Source of the DNA: BM714 sp964484935
Lineage (GTDB): Bacteria > Bacillota > Clostridia > Peptostreptococcales > BM714
DNA length: 64,000 bases
NCBI GenBank assembly: GCA_964484935.1
Contig: CAZAFW010000004.1
Coordinates: 1-64,000 of the forward strand
Direction: 5' to 3'
The position numbers and the translations under genes were made by a program. Shown here piece after piece: positions 26,446-35,251 of this stretch (position 1 is the stretch's first letter; every line of letters begins with the position of its first letter). The notes below the pieces were generated by a model. That model was not told the origin of the DNA. It did not search any database and saw nothing but the letters and a program-made list of their open reading frames with translations.

Positions 26446-27747
26446 TATATCAATAGAATTGTTCCCAAGGGGTTTTGTGTAAATGCTGTACTTGTGCATG
26501 ATTTCAGTAGTAATGCTTCCCACTGCACAGGCTATAAGCGCCGGAAACAGTATTGCGTAGTTGTCTGTGAGCTCGACGACCATAAGAGACGCGGCTATTG
26601 GCGCTTCCGCAAAACTTGCGAACATGACGCCAACTCCTATTATTGAGTAAGTGTCTCCGCTGAATATTTGTTCAGGAAAGAACCTCTCAAGCAGATTTCC
26701 GTATATGGATCCGAATGCCGCTCCTATGTAAAGTCCCGGAACAAAAACACCGCCTATGTTTCCGCTTCCGAGCGTCATGAATGTCGCGATGAATTTTGCC
26801 GCAAGAAGCATGAGTAGCATCTTCATGCCGAACTCACCCTGCACTATTCGTGGTATTGTGTTGAATTCTATGTCATATATGAGCGGAAGGAAATATCCTA
26901 TTATTCCGACAACAGTTGCCCCGAACAAAGGCTTGGCGAATTTGGGCATCTCGGTCATTTCCCTAAATAATTTTTTCGTCTTTTCCAATCCGCAGATATA
27001 CGCCAAAGATACAAAACTCGTCAAAACGCCAAGCAAAATATAAAATCCTATCTCTCCATAATTCTTTATTCCATAAACCCCTTCAATTACCAGAAACGGC
27101 GTATGTCCAATTATGACCCTTCCAATAAACGCGGCTGTTATGGACGAAATAAATATGGGTGTAAAGTATTCAAAAAAATCCCTGTTCATCATGACCTCCA
27201 GTACGAAAAGGGTCGCAAAAACAGGGGTGTCGAAAACAGCGGCCACACTACCGGCAACACCGCATCCTATAAGTATCCTAATCTTTCTCCTCGAAAAACC
27301 AGCCCTGTATCCTATGTTGGAACCAATGGCTCCTCCTAAGTGTACAATCGGGCCGTGCCTGCCGGCTGACAAACCTCCGGAAATCGTTATTATCGTAGCC
27401 AGCATCTTTATAATCACGCTTTTGGGCTTCATTAGGAACCTGTTTATATGCTTTATTTCCTCTATGACTTCAGTCACTCCGCACCCGGATTCCTCATCCT
27501 CTATCAGGTACCTGTTTATAAGGCCTACAGAAAGTCCCGCAAGCATCGGTATTACAATAAATCTATTCCTGCTCATTGACAGGAATACCGACACACCTCC
27601 ATACAAAAGCCTGTGTATTTCATCAAGGGACCAGTTGAACAACATGCCTCCCAAACCAGTTACAATGCCCACTAAAACAGCCAAAAGCGAGACGCTCAGC
27701 CTGTCATATTTTCCGTTTCTGTTTTTTGTGAAGGTTTTTCCTTTCAT
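26440..27747 (-). CDS. CLC-family chloride channel/transporter with altered gate
   Basis: This 435-residue integral membrane protein has the CLC fold and no C-terminal CBS domains. The region corresponding to GSGIPEV reads GCGVTEV (residues 88-94), so the selectivity-filter Ser is Cys. The GxEGP motif reads GRHGP (residues 129-133), so the external gating Glu is His131. The internal proton Glu appears kept in FVLEVMM (E184), and GGVFVPGLYIGA is normal. It should move chloride or another anion; loss of the gating Glu argues against simple H+/Cl- exchange. The ribosome site is weak. Confidence 0.88.
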   Translation of the reverse strand: MKGKTFTKNRNGKYDRLSVSLLAVLVGIVTGLGGMLFNWSLDEIHRLLYGGVSVFLSMSRNRFIVIPMLAGLSVGLINRYLIEDEESGCGVTEVIEEIKHINRFLMKPKSVIIKMLATIITISGGLSAGRHGPIVHLGGAIGSNIGYRAGFSRRKIRILIGCGVAGSVAAVFDTPVFATLFVLEVMMNRDFFEYFTPIFISSITAAFIGRVIIGHTPFLVIEGVYGIKNYGEIGFYILLGVLTSFVSLAYICGLEKTKKLFREMTEMPKFAKPLFGATVVGIIGYFLPLIYDIEFNTIPRIVQGEFGMKMLLMLLAAKFIATFMTLGSGNIGGVFVPGLYIGAAFGSIYGNLLERFFPEQIFSGDTYSIIGVGVMFASFAEAPIAASLMVVELTDNYAILFPALIACAVGSITTEIMHKYSIYTKPLGNNSIDIK

Positions 27748-27834
27748 AATTCTGTCATCTCTCTAAAAAATATTTTAAAAAAATGTTTATTTTCTTTAAT
27801 TAGGGTTATATATATAGTATCTTAATCCCTACTC

Positions 27835-27865
27835 CCCCTATAATAATAGGGGCGGAAACTTCCGC
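27835..27865. other. Two adjacent short inverted repeats between the LCP and CLC genes
   Basis: CCCCTAT/ATAGGGG (27835-27852) and GCGGAA/TTCCGC (27852-27865) lie back to back. Neither is followed by a U run on the minus strand; a long T run follows on the plus strand, where no gene ends. Function is unclear, possibly a weak terminator. Confidence 0.4.
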
Positions 27866-27903
27866 TCTTGTTATTCTTTTTTTTTTGGTAGTGTTTCTTT
27901 TAA

Positions 27904-28848
27904 TTATTCTTTAGTGTAAATGGATGTCATCAATTCTTCTGTTGCCATGGGGTCATGAAGGTAATATGAAAGCCCCATATTGGTAACCCTTCCCGGTATC
28001 CGGTAAGTGCTTATGTCGTTTCTGCTCATTCCTACAGCGCTCTTTGAGTAGTAAAGTATGTCCGGCAGGCTCATGTCTGTTTTTACATATTTGAACATAG
28101 TATTGACAATTACAGGCAATTTGAAGCTCAGTATGTTTTTTGCGGCCGATTTAAGAAATGCCTGCTGCGCTTCTATCCTACCCAAATCGCCATTTTGATA
28201 TCCGGTGCCGTCATTGTTCTTACGGAATCTTAGATACTCGATTGCATTTTCACCGCGTAAAGTTTGTACACCTTTTTCAAAATGTATGTGCAGTTCGGGC
28301 TCTGCGTAAATATCGTCGTAGTCCATTTTTATCGGCACGTTGACTTCAACACCGCCTATTGAATCGACTATCCTCTCAATTCCGGAATAGGTGACTTTGA
28401 CATATTCATGCACAGGGACATCAAGTATGTCTGAAACAACAGCCATCACCTGTTCGGCCCCGCCATGGGAATAAGCTGCATTTATTTTTTTCTGGTCCGC
28501 ATCGTCAAATCCTTTTCTGTAATAATAAGTGTCTCTTGGAACCGATACAATATCGAGTTTCCCACTGTCGGGATCGAAGCTGGCAAGCATTATTGTATCT
28601 GTTCTATAACCTTCTAGGCCCAAAAGCAATACATTGACACGATTGCTGTCCTTTACCGCTTTTTCCAAGGGAGTCTCAACATCTATTTCTGTATCAGGCT
28701 GTTTTGGGAGAATGGTTTCTTCCGGGCTTTCTTCAGCTTCCGCATTGGATGTGGGATCGTAATACTTGAAGAAAGCAAATGTCCCTGATCCTATCAATAT
28801 TGTAAAGCAGAGAAATGCCACCGCAAATACTTTAAAAAAGGTTTTCAT
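27904..28848 (-). CDS. LytR-CpsA-Psr family cell-wall glycopolymer ligase
   Basis: The 314-residue protein has one N-terminal membrane helix (VFAVAFLCFTILIGSGTFAFF) and an extracellular LCP domain from about residue 65. DTIMLASFDPDSGKLDIVSVPRDTYY carries the Asp and Arg residues that bind the polyprenyl pyrophosphate head group, and EYLRFRKNNDG is the second conserved block. LCP enzymes attach wall teichoic acid or other polymers to peptidoglycan. The ATG at 28848 follows GGAG. It is probably monocistronic. Confidence 0.9.
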   Translation of the reverse strand: MKTFFKVFAVAFLCFTILIGSGTFAFFKYYDPTSNAEAEESPEETILPKQPDTEIDVETPLEKAVKDSNRVNVLLLGLEGYRTDTIMLASFDPDSGKLDIVSVPRDTYYYRKGFDDADQKKINAAYSHGGAEQVMAVVSDILDVPVHEYVKVTYSGIERIVDSIGGVEVNVPIKMDYDDIYAEPELHIHFEKGVQTLRGENAIEYLRFRKNNDGTGYQNGDLGRIEAQQAFLKSAAKNILSFKLPVIVNTMFKYVKTDMSLPDILYYSKSAVGMSRNDISTYRIPGRVTNMGLSYYLHDPMATEELMTSIYTKE

Positions 28849-29054
28849 TAAAATCACTCCATAATCTAAATAAGCATTTTATCATTATTTGAAATTCGCA
28901 CAAGTGCAAATGCCGCCTTTCAATTCTAACACATATTGTAATTGTAATTGGCTAAAAATACTTTACAATTCTGTTACCCTTAAGCAATATGGAAGAAACC
29001 ACAGCTTTTCATTTTTATTCTACCACAAGCAAATTGATTTATGCACATAGATTT

Positions 29055-29083
29055 GCCCCGACACCTGCTGCGGCCGTCGGGGC
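29055..29083 (-). terminator. Terminator after lysC
   Basis: GCCCCGAC (29055-29062) pairs with GTCGGGGC (29076-29083) with a 13-base loop. The U run is short on the minus strand. Confidence 0.6.
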
Positions 29084-29096
29084 AATCAATTCAATT

Positions 29097-30302
29097 TTAT
29101 AAATCAAACACTTTGGCTATCGCGTGAACCGCCTTTATCTTGTCTTTTGGATTTATCGTATAGGATATTCGAATTTCGGAAGTCGTGACCTGTTTGAATT
29201 CGATTTCGTTTTCAGCCAGTATTTTAAACATTTTTGCCGCCACGCCCGAATGCGACCTCATTCCGTTTCCAACCACCGAAAGTTTTGTGATTTCCTCATC
29301 AATTTCGGCTCTAACCCCTCCATTTTCTTTTTCGAAGTCAGTTATGACTTCCCTTATAGAGTTCAAATCGCCTTTGTCCGCTGTAAACGAAATATTGATA
29401 AAACCGTCATTAGGTGCCGTCTGGCTTATCATGTCGATATTCACATGCCTTGCAGCAAGTCTCTCAAACAAACCCGAGACAACCTTTGTAGAGTAAGATA
29501 TTCCGTTTATTGTAATCATAATATCGTCATCGCTTACTGACAATCCCGTAATCACTCTTTCTTCCATTCTAGCATCATGCTCCTTTATATAGGTTCCCGG
29601 ACGTTCCTCCGTGCTTAAGGCGACATAAATGGGGACACCAAATTTTTGTCCTATTTCAACAGAACGCGTTTGCATTACTCCTGCTCCCAAACTCGCCATT
29701 TCCATCATTTCCTCGTAGCTTATCGTCTCGAGCTTTTTAGCTTCCGTATACAATCTTGGGTCGACCGTGTATATTCCCTCCACGTCGGTATAGATTTCGC
29801 AGCTGCACGAAAGTTTCGCTGCAAGAGCTACAGCCGTGGTATCCGACCCACCGCGTCCAAGCGTTGTTATGTTTCCCTTTTCATTTACTCCCTGGAAACC
29901 GGCTACAACCACTATCTTTCCTTTGTCCAGCTCCACTTTGACATTCGATATTTCGATATCTGTTATTCTTGCGTTTGTATGTCTTCCGCCTGTAAGTATC
30001 CCGGCTTGAAATCCCGTCATGGATATGGAATCAAAACCAAGTTCTTTCAGTGCGATTGAGAGAAGTGAAATCGATATCTGCTCCCCTGTAGACATAAGCA
30101 TGTCCATTTCTCTGGTTGGTGGATTTTCCGAAATCTCTTTTGCCATGTCAACAAGCATATTCGTTGTCTTTCCCATTGCTGAAACAACCACCACCACCTT
30201 GTCTCCAGCTTCACGCCTTTTAGCTACACGTCTTGCCACATTCTTTATTTTACCTATTGTTCCTACGGAACTTCCTCCGTATTTTTGCACTACAATCGCC
30301 AT
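29097..30302 (-). CDS. lysC: Aspartate kinase
   Basis: The 401-residue monofunctional aspartokinase phosphorylates Asp at the start of the Lys/Met/Thr branch. KYGGSSVGT is the N-terminal catalytic motif, FQGVNEKGNITTLGRGGSDTTAVALA is the kinase core, and two C-terminal ACT domains start near residue 260 for allosteric control. GGAGG precedes the ATG at 30302. It lies 18 bases after lysA and is therefore controlled by the same lysine riboswitch. Confidence 0.96.
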   Translation of the reverse strand: MAIVVQKYGGSSVGTIGKIKNVARRVAKRREAGDKVVVVVSAMGKTTNMLVDMAKEISENPPTREMDMLMSTGEQISISLLSIALKELGFDSISMTGFQAGILTGGRHTNARITDIEISNVKVELDKGKIVVVAGFQGVNEKGNITTLGRGGSDTTAVALAAKLSCSCEIYTDVEGIYTVDPRLYTEAKKLETISYEEMMEMASLGAGVMQTRSVEIGQKFGVPIYVALSTEERPGTYIKEHDARMEERVITGLSVSDDDIMITINGISYSTKVVSGLFERLAARHVNIDMISQTAPNDGFINISFTADKGDLNSIREVITDFEKENGGVRAEIDEEITKLSVVGNGMRSHSGVAAKMFKILAENEIEFKQVTTSEIRISYTINPKDKIKAVHAIAKVFDL

Positions 30303-30320
30303 ATCAAGATGCCTCCTTTC

Positions 30321-31619
30321 CTATATTATGTCGTTTCTTATCAAGTCGTCCAAAGTCTCTCTCCTAACCGTAACTCTCGATTTCCCGCCGGATGCAAACA
30401 CTACCGCAGGTCTGGCAAGCCTATTGTAATTGCTTGACATTGAATAGTTGTAAGCTCCGGTCGTAAAAACAACGATAAGATCTCCTTTTCTTACTTCCGG
30501 CAACTCTATGTCGCGAATTATAATGTCTCCAGACTCGCAGCACTTGCCTGCTATTGCATACCTTTCATTCGCGCTTTCGTCAATCCTGTTTGCTATGGCC
30601 GCCTCGTAACAGGCATCGTAAAGAGCCGTTCTAGGATTATCGGCCATTCCTCCATCTACAAAAATATAGTTCTTGCCTCCATAGGTTTCCTTTATTCCTC
30701 CAACTCTGTACAAAGTTATTCCGGCATTTCCCACTATCGCCCTGCCAGGTTCTATAATGACCTTTTTTACAGACAGTTCGTTGCGTTCTATTTTATCCTC
30801 AATATGCCCGACAAATCGCCCCATGAAATCGGAAAGCTTGATGGGGCTGTCTTCTCCTGAATAATAAACCCCGAACCCGCCTCCGAGATTAAGCTCCCGG
30901 GCCTTGAATCCGGTTCGTTCCTCCACGACCTTTATGAAATCCGCCATTACCGACAAAGACTCGAAGAAAGGATCCTCGTCATTGATTTGAGACCCTATAT
31001 GGCAATGGAATCCATGAAGGTTTATTCCCGGACTTTCCAATATTTTATTTATCACTTCAAAGATTTTTCTTCCGTAAATCGATTCGCCAAATTTTGAATC
31101 ATGCTTGGAAGTCTGAATATACTGATGCGTATGGGCAGTCACTCCCGGGTTCAATCTGACCAAGACGTCCGCTGCAAGCTTCTTTTCTTCTGTCATGCGC
31201 CCCAAAGCTTTCACTTCATCCAGATTGTCTACAACAATCCTTCCCACACCTTCCGAAACGGCCATTTCAAGTTCTTGTCCGGTTTTATTGTTTCCATGCA
31301 TATATATGTTTTCTTTCGGAAACTCCGACCTTAATGCCGTATGGAGTTCTCCTGCGGAAACAGCATCGATTCCAAGGCCTTCCTCCATCGCGATCCTGCA
31401 TATGGCCATATTTAGGAAGGCTTTCGATGCATACACTACTCTGCAGTCGAGTTTTTCAGAAACAAAGTGCCTTTTGAAAAGCTTCATATTCTCCCTTATA
31501 AGCGTCTCATCCATAACATATAAGGGGGTTCCATGCTCTTTTGCAAGTTCAACCACATCACAGCCGCCAATTTCCAAATGGTTCAGTTCATTTGTTTTCA
31601 TTGTTCCAAATAATTTCAA
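30321..31619 (-). CDS. lysA: Diaminopimelate decarboxylase
   Basis: The 432-residue PLP enzyme of the alanine-racemase fold makes lysine from meso-DAP. The PLP Lys is in VYASKAFLN. HCHIGSQI, NLGGGFGVYY and CCESGD are the other family landmarks. I choose the TTG at 31619, giving MKLFGTMKTNELNHLEIGG, because GGAGGG lies seven bases upstream and related LysA proteins begin this way. ATGs at 31601 and 31634 are alternatives. Transcription passes through a lysine riboswitch and terminator. Confidence 0.94.
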   Translation of the reverse strand: MKLFGTMKTNELNHLEIGGCDVVELAKEHGTPLYVMDETLIRENMKLFKRHFVSEKLDCRVVYASKAFLNMAICRIAMEEGLGIDAVSAGELHTALRSEFPKENIYMHGNNKTGQELEMAVSEGVGRIVVDNLDEVKALGRMTEEKKLAADVLVRLNPGVTAHTHQYIQTSKHDSKFGESIYGRKIFEVINKILESPGINLHGFHCHIGSQINDEDPFFESLSVMADFIKVVEERTGFKARELNLGGGFGVYYSGEDSPIKLSDFMGRFVGHIEDKIERNELSVKKVIIEPGRAIVGNAGITLYRVGGIKETYGGKNYIFVDGGMADNPRTALYDACYEAAIANRIDESANERYAIAGKCCESGDIIIRDIELPEVRKGDLIVVFTTGAYNYSMSSNYNRLARPAVVFASGGKSRVTVRRETLDDLIRNDII

Positions 31620-31667
31620 AGCAAAGCCCTCCATATCCAGATGATTTTCATGCATTGCCTGAATGCA

Positions 31668-31699
31668 CAAAAAATGCCATGAGCAAGGCTGCATGACAT
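31668..31699 (-). terminator. Expression-platform terminator of the lysA riboswitch
   Basis: On the minus strand ATGTCATG (31692-31699) pairs with CATGGCAT (31674-31681) through one G-U, followed by TTTTTT. It lies between the aptamer and the lysA start, as expected for transcription attenuation. Confidence 0.8.
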
Positions 31700-31734
31700 C
31701 CATCATTTTTAACCCTGCAAATCAGCGCCTCATC

Positions 31735-31897
31735 AACGTCAATACCTCGATGACAGTGACATTCCTGTTCGACATGCCCCCAACATGCGGAATGCTTCAG
31801 GCAGCTTCCCCACATTTCGGCGATTGCACCTTTCATGCCGCCATGCCTGAAAAACAGCGTCCATTACTTATTGCACCCGCACCTCCAACTTACAATA
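31735..31897 (-). promoter_or_regulatory. Lysine riboswitch (L box) controlling lysA-lysC
   Basis: The minus-strand leader contains the conserved L-box core in order: GGAGGTGCGG, AATAAGTAATGG, GAAAGGTGCAATCGCCGAA, an ATGTGG/CCGCAT stem (P4), and CATGTCGAACAGGAATGTCACTGTCA matching P5 and its junction. A terminator and the start of lysA follow. Binding of lysine should favour the terminator. The P1 closing stem is not obvious by eye. Confidence 0.85.
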
Positions 31898-31924
31898 GAA
31901 GTTATTCAATTCATTTATTCGTAT

Positions 31925-31953
31925 AGTCTACAATACGCTTTGCCTGTTGTCAA
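31925..31953 (-). promoter_or_regulatory. lysA-lysC promoter
   Basis: TTGACA (31948-31953 complement) and TAGACT (31925-31930 complement) are 17 bases apart and place the start site just before the riboswitch. Confidence 0.75.
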
Positions 31954-31962
31954 CTCACAAAC

Positions 31963-31986
31963 GATTGTTTAATTGTTCAAACAATC
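31963..31986. promoter_or_regulatory. Palindrome between the divergent lysA and nhaC promoters
   Basis: GATTGTTT (31963-31970) and AAACAATC (31979-31986) are a perfect 8-bp inverted repeat with an 8-base spacer. It lies between the two -35 boxes. It could be an operator acting on both transcripts; no regulator is identified. Confidence 0.4.
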
Positions 31987-31995
31987 CGTTTTCAT

Positions 31996-32024
31996 TTGAC
32001 AAACACTACACGCTATTATATCAT
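31996..32024 (+). promoter_or_regulatory. nhaC-family transporter promoter
   Basis: TTGACA (31996-32001) and TATCAT (32019-32024) are separated by 17 bases and precede the plus-strand riboswitch. Confidence 0.7.
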
Positions 32025-32077
32025 ATATGTATAAATATACCTTTTATGTGTATTAATAATTTAATCGTTTCGATTTG

Positions 32078-32232
32078 TGCGAAAGAGGAGCATTTACAAT
32101 AATTAGACCGGCATACAACGGGAAATGGTGCCGATTGAAAGGTGTATTTGCCGAAAACAATGTTTATGCCCGAAACAATACATTGTTTGGGACCATGTCC
32201 GAACAGGCTTGGTACTGTCATTCCCATTCAAC
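32078..32232 (+). promoter_or_regulatory. Lysine riboswitch controlling the NhaC-family transporter
   Basis: The plus-strand leader carries AAAGAGGAGCAT, TTGAAAGGTGTATTTGCCGAA, an AACAATGT/ACATTGTT stem (P4), and ACCATGTCCGAACAGGCTTGGTACTGTCA (P5 and junction), in the L-box order. A terminator follows at 32290-32323 before the coding region. Its presence implies that the transporter handles lysine or responds to its level. Confidence 0.8.
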
Positions 32233-32289
32233 AATTGGTAATGAAGAGCTTTTTGCACAGATGAAAGATTACTGTGTAGCTGTCTATGG

Positions 32290-32323
32290 CAGTCATAGGT
32301 GCTTTTATCTGTGACTGTTTTTT
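32290..32323 (+). terminator. Expression-platform terminator of the nhaC riboswitch
   Basis: CAGTCATAG pairs with CTGTGACTG (one U-G) around a 10-base loop and is followed by TTTTTT. Confidence 0.8.
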
Positions 32324-32352
32324 ATTTACAAAAATTTTGAAAGGAGATCATT

Positions 32353-34035
32353 ATGAGTTTTAAGAAAGCTTTGATTTTTTCATTGGCAATCATTCTCTTA
32401 TTCAGTCTTGCTTTGCCTGTTTTTGCCGAAGGAGGTGACGATGCGGCCACCTTCGGTTTCTGGTCATTGATGCCTCCGCTTATAGCGATAATTTTGGCAT
32501 TTGTAACAAAACAAGTAATCCTGTCACTCTTCCTTGGAATATTTGTTGGAGCTACAATGATGAATGGGGGGAATATTTTCTTCGGCTTCCTAAGAACCCT
32601 AGACGGTTACATACTGGGTTCGGCTGCCGACAGCTGGAACGCGGCAATTTTGATTTTCACCCTTACAATAGGTGGAATGATCGGTGTCATCTCCAAAATG
32701 GGAGGCACACATGCAATAGCCGAAGCTTTGGCAAAGAAAGCCAAAAACGCCAGAAGCGCTCAGCTTGTAACATGGGCCATGGGTTGCCTCGTATTTTTCG
32801 ACGACTACGCCAACACACTGATAGTCGGACCCACAATGAGACCGCTCGCTGACAAAATGAATATTTCCAGAGAAAAACTGTCCTATATCGTAGACTCCAC
32901 AGCGGCTCCTGTAGCCGGAATGGCAGTTATTTCGACATGGGTCGGATATGAGCTTGGGCTAATAAACGATGCAATGACTTCACTTGGAATCGAAGCAAAC
33001 GCTTACGGAATATTCCTACGATCGATACCTTACCGCTTTTACGACATATTCGCAATAGTCATGGTTTTCCTCGTAGCATACATGCTCAGGGATTTCGGAC
33101 CAATGTATGTTGCCGAAAAACGTGCGCGCCTCACAGGAAAAGTTTTGGCCGACGGAGCCAACCCCATGGCTTCAACCGACATGGAACGCGAAATTCCCGA
33201 AGGTACGGCTCTTAGGGTTTCAAATGCTGTAATTCCGATTTTGACACTTGTGCTCGTATCGTTCGTAGGCCTTTGGTATTCCGGAGGAGGAACCGAGCTT
33301 CCCGGAACAATGGAAGGAATCCGTACGGCTTTCGGCGATGCTGACGCTTCTGTAGCACTTATTTGGGGATCTGCAACAGCCAGTATCGTAGCAATAATAC
33401 TTTCAATATCACAAAAGATAATGAGCATCGGAGAAGCCTTCGACGCTTGGGTCGATGGGGCAAAATCACTTGTAATCACAGCCATCATACTCATTTTGGC
33501 CTGGTCGATAGGATCTGTCGCAGGCGATGTGGGAACAGCAAGCTACCTCATAGGCGTAGTAACAGAAACTCTGCCTCCGTTCATGCTTCCGCTTCTCGTA
33601 TTCGCAATTTCATGCGTAGTAGCATTTGCTACTGGAACCTCATGGGGAACAATGGCGATAATGATGCCACTCGCAATTCCTTTGGCTGCCGCCTTCAATG
33701 GCAATGTGGTTGACTCGCTCATGCTTTCCACACTTTCAGCAGTCCTTACAGGATCCATTTTCGGAGATCACTGCTCTCCGATTTCCGATACAACAATAAT
33801 GTCCTCAATGGCATCGGCAGCAGACCACATAGACCACGTAAAAACACAGTTTCCTTATGCTATTTTCGTAGCCTTCGTAGCAATCGCTGTCGGTTATTTG
33901 CCAGCAGGCATGGGAATGAATCCGTTCATCTCGTTGGTTGCCGGTGTAGCATTGATTTGGATCGTTTTGAAATTCTTCGGAAAGAGCACCAAGGAAGAAG
34001 ACCTCAAAGCACTTGAAGAAAGTAAAACTGCCTGA
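32353..34035 (+). CDS. nhaC: NhaC-family antiporter-like transporter, probable lysine carrier
   Basis: This 560-residue polytopic membrane protein belongs to the NhaC Na+/H+ antiporter superfamily (VFFDDYANTLIVGPTMRPLADK, GSIFGDHCSPISDTTIMSS). The first 26 residues look like a signal peptide ending LPVFAEGG, unusual for a carrier; it may instead be an extra helix. AAGGAG precedes the ATG at 32353. The lysine riboswitch in the leader suggests lysine transport rather than sodium homeostasis. That is inference from regulation; the fold itself does not reveal the substrate. Confidence 0.88.
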   Translation: MSFKKALIFSLAIILLFSLALPVFAEGGDDAATFGFWSLMPPLIAIILAFVTKQVILSLFLGIFVGATMMNGGNIFFGFLRTLDGYILGSAADSWNAAILIFTLTIGGMIGVISKMGGTHAIAEALAKKAKNARSAQLVTWAMGCLVFFDDYANTLIVGPTMRPLADKMNISREKLSYIVDSTAAPVAGMAVISTWVGYELGLINDAMTSLGIEANAYGIFLRSIPYRFYDIFAIVMVFLVAYMLRDFGPMYVAEKRARLTGKVLADGANPMASTDMEREIPEGTALRVSNAVIPILTLVLVSFVGLWYSGGGTELPGTMEGIRTAFGDADASVALIWGSATASIVAIILSISQKIMSIGEAFDAWVDGAKSLVITAIILILAWSIGSVAGDVGTASYLIGVVTETLPPFMLPLLVFAISCVVAFATGTSWGTMAIMMPLAIPLAAAFNGNVVDSLMLSTLSAVLTGSIFGDHCSPISDTTIMSSMASAADHIDHVKTQFPYAIFVAFVAIAVGYLPAGMGMNPFISLVAGVALIWIVLKFFGKSTKEEDLKALEESKTA

Positions 34036-34415
34036 TGATCCGGGCATATCCACTAAAGAAAAGCAGAAAATGGCAAAGCCTTTTTCTGCTTTTTCTTGGT
34101 TTGTACATTGTTTTAACAGCCGACCTGTCGGATTCCAGATATCTTATAGGCGCAATAGTGTTTTTTACAATAGGTACATGGCAAGAAAAAATTTTTATCA
34201 ACAAGGATGGAATACTCTATCAATCGCGACTTTTGCTTGTTTTTAAAATGAACACAGTCTGCAGCTTTTCGGATTCGGACAAGCTTGAACTTCTGCCTTT
34301 CAATGATGAATACATGATGCTTCAAAATCTAAAAGGGCGGAAACTGAAAAGGGTTCTGATAGAGCCAAAGGACGAGGCTTCAGTCAAAAATTTCATTGAG
34401 CCTCATCAAAAATAA
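34035..34415 (+). CDS. Small membrane protein of unknown function
   Basis: I do not recognise this 126-residue protein. It has a basic start, two membrane segments (LFLLFLGLYIVLTADL and YLIGAIVFFTIGTW), then a soluble C-terminal part with beta-like pattern (IFINKDGILYQSRLLLVFKMNTVCSF) reminiscent of small bacterial PH-like domains. Its ATG overlaps the transporter stop by one base, so translational coupling is likely, although there is no clear ribosome site. A strong terminator follows directly. It may assist or regulate the lysine-riboswitch transporter. Confidence 0.6.
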   Translation: MIRAYPLKKSRKWQSLFLLFLGLYIVLTADLSDSRYLIGAIVFFTIGTWQEKIFINKDGILYQSRLLLVFKMNTVCSFSDSDKLELLPFNDEYMMLQNLKGRKLKRVLIEPKDEASVKNFIEPHQK

Positions 34416-34439
34416 ACCCGATGCCATAACATAAAATAA

Positions 34440-34489
34440 AATAATGATGAAGCAATGGTTGTCGCCATTGCTTCATCATTATTTTTTCT
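34440..34489. terminator. Strong bidirectional terminator
   Basis: A perfect 19-bp inverted repeat (34440-34458 and 34465-34483) with a 6-base loop is followed by T residues. It ends the transporter operon. Confidence 0.9.
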
Positions 34490-34561
34490 TTGCTTTTTTG
34501 TTTATTATAAACAAGATTCAATCTTTTGCTATATAATGAATATTGGAAAGGATGTGATGAA

Positions 34562-35239
34562 ATGAGACTTCATTATTTCGGACACTCGGCATTCCAGTTG
34601 AAAGGCAAAAATTTAAATATTCTGATTGATCCCTTCCTACGGGAAAACCCTCTTTGCGAAACAGATCCGTCAGATCTTTCCGGCGTGACCCATATACTTG
34701 TTACACACGGGCATGGAGACCATATTGGAGACGCCGTGGAAATCGCCAAATCAAATGACTCTGTGATTATCTGCAACTTCGAATTGGCTTCCTTCTTTTC
34801 CTTAATGAATGTAAAAACTCACGCAATGCACCTCGGCGGCGCACATGAGTTTTCATTCGGAAAGACAAAGATGACACTTGCCGCCCACGGTTCAGGAATA
34901 AAGACCGACAAGGGAATCGTTTGCGGCGGAAACCCGTGCGGATTCCTTGTTGAGACATGCGGCCTTAAAATATACCACGCGGGAGACACCGGACTGATTT
35001 GGGACATGAAACTGCTTGCAGAAGAAAATATAGATTATGCGCTGCTCCCCATAGGCGGTAATTTCACAATGGATGTATCTGATGCAGTTCGAGCAGTCGA
35101 TTTCATAGAGCCAAAAATATCGATACCTATGCATTACAATACGTTTTCCCTCATAGAAGCCTCTCCTGAAATTTTCAAGAAATTAGTCAAAAAAGGACAA
35201 GCAGTTATAATGAAACCAAATACCGCAATTGATATTTAG
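34562..35239 (+). CDS. UPF0173 family metal-dependent hydrolase
   Basis: This 225-residue metallo-beta-lactamase-fold protein belongs to the UPF0173 (YtkL-like) group. MRLHYFGHSAFQLKGKN begins the family pattern, THGHGDHIGDAVEIA is the metal-binding HxHxDH, and HAGDTGLIWDMKLL and PMHYNTF follow. The ATG at 34562 follows AAAGGATG; an upstream in-frame ATG at 34526 is less likely. The substrate is unknown across the family. It starts the plus-strand string that includes the EamA exporter and aminotransferase. Confidence 0.9.
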   Translation: MRLHYFGHSAFQLKGKNLNILIDPFLRENPLCETDPSDLSGVTHILVTHGHGDHIGDAVEIAKSNDSVIICNFELASFFSLMNVKTHAMHLGGAHEFSFGKTKMTLAAHGSGIKTDKGIVCGGNPCGFLVETCGLKIYHAGDTGLIWDMKLLAEENIDYALLPIGGNFTMDVSDAVRAVDFIEPKISIPMHYNTFSLIEASPEIFKKLVKKGQAVIMKPNTAIDI

Positions 35240-35251
35240 ACAGGAGTTTAC

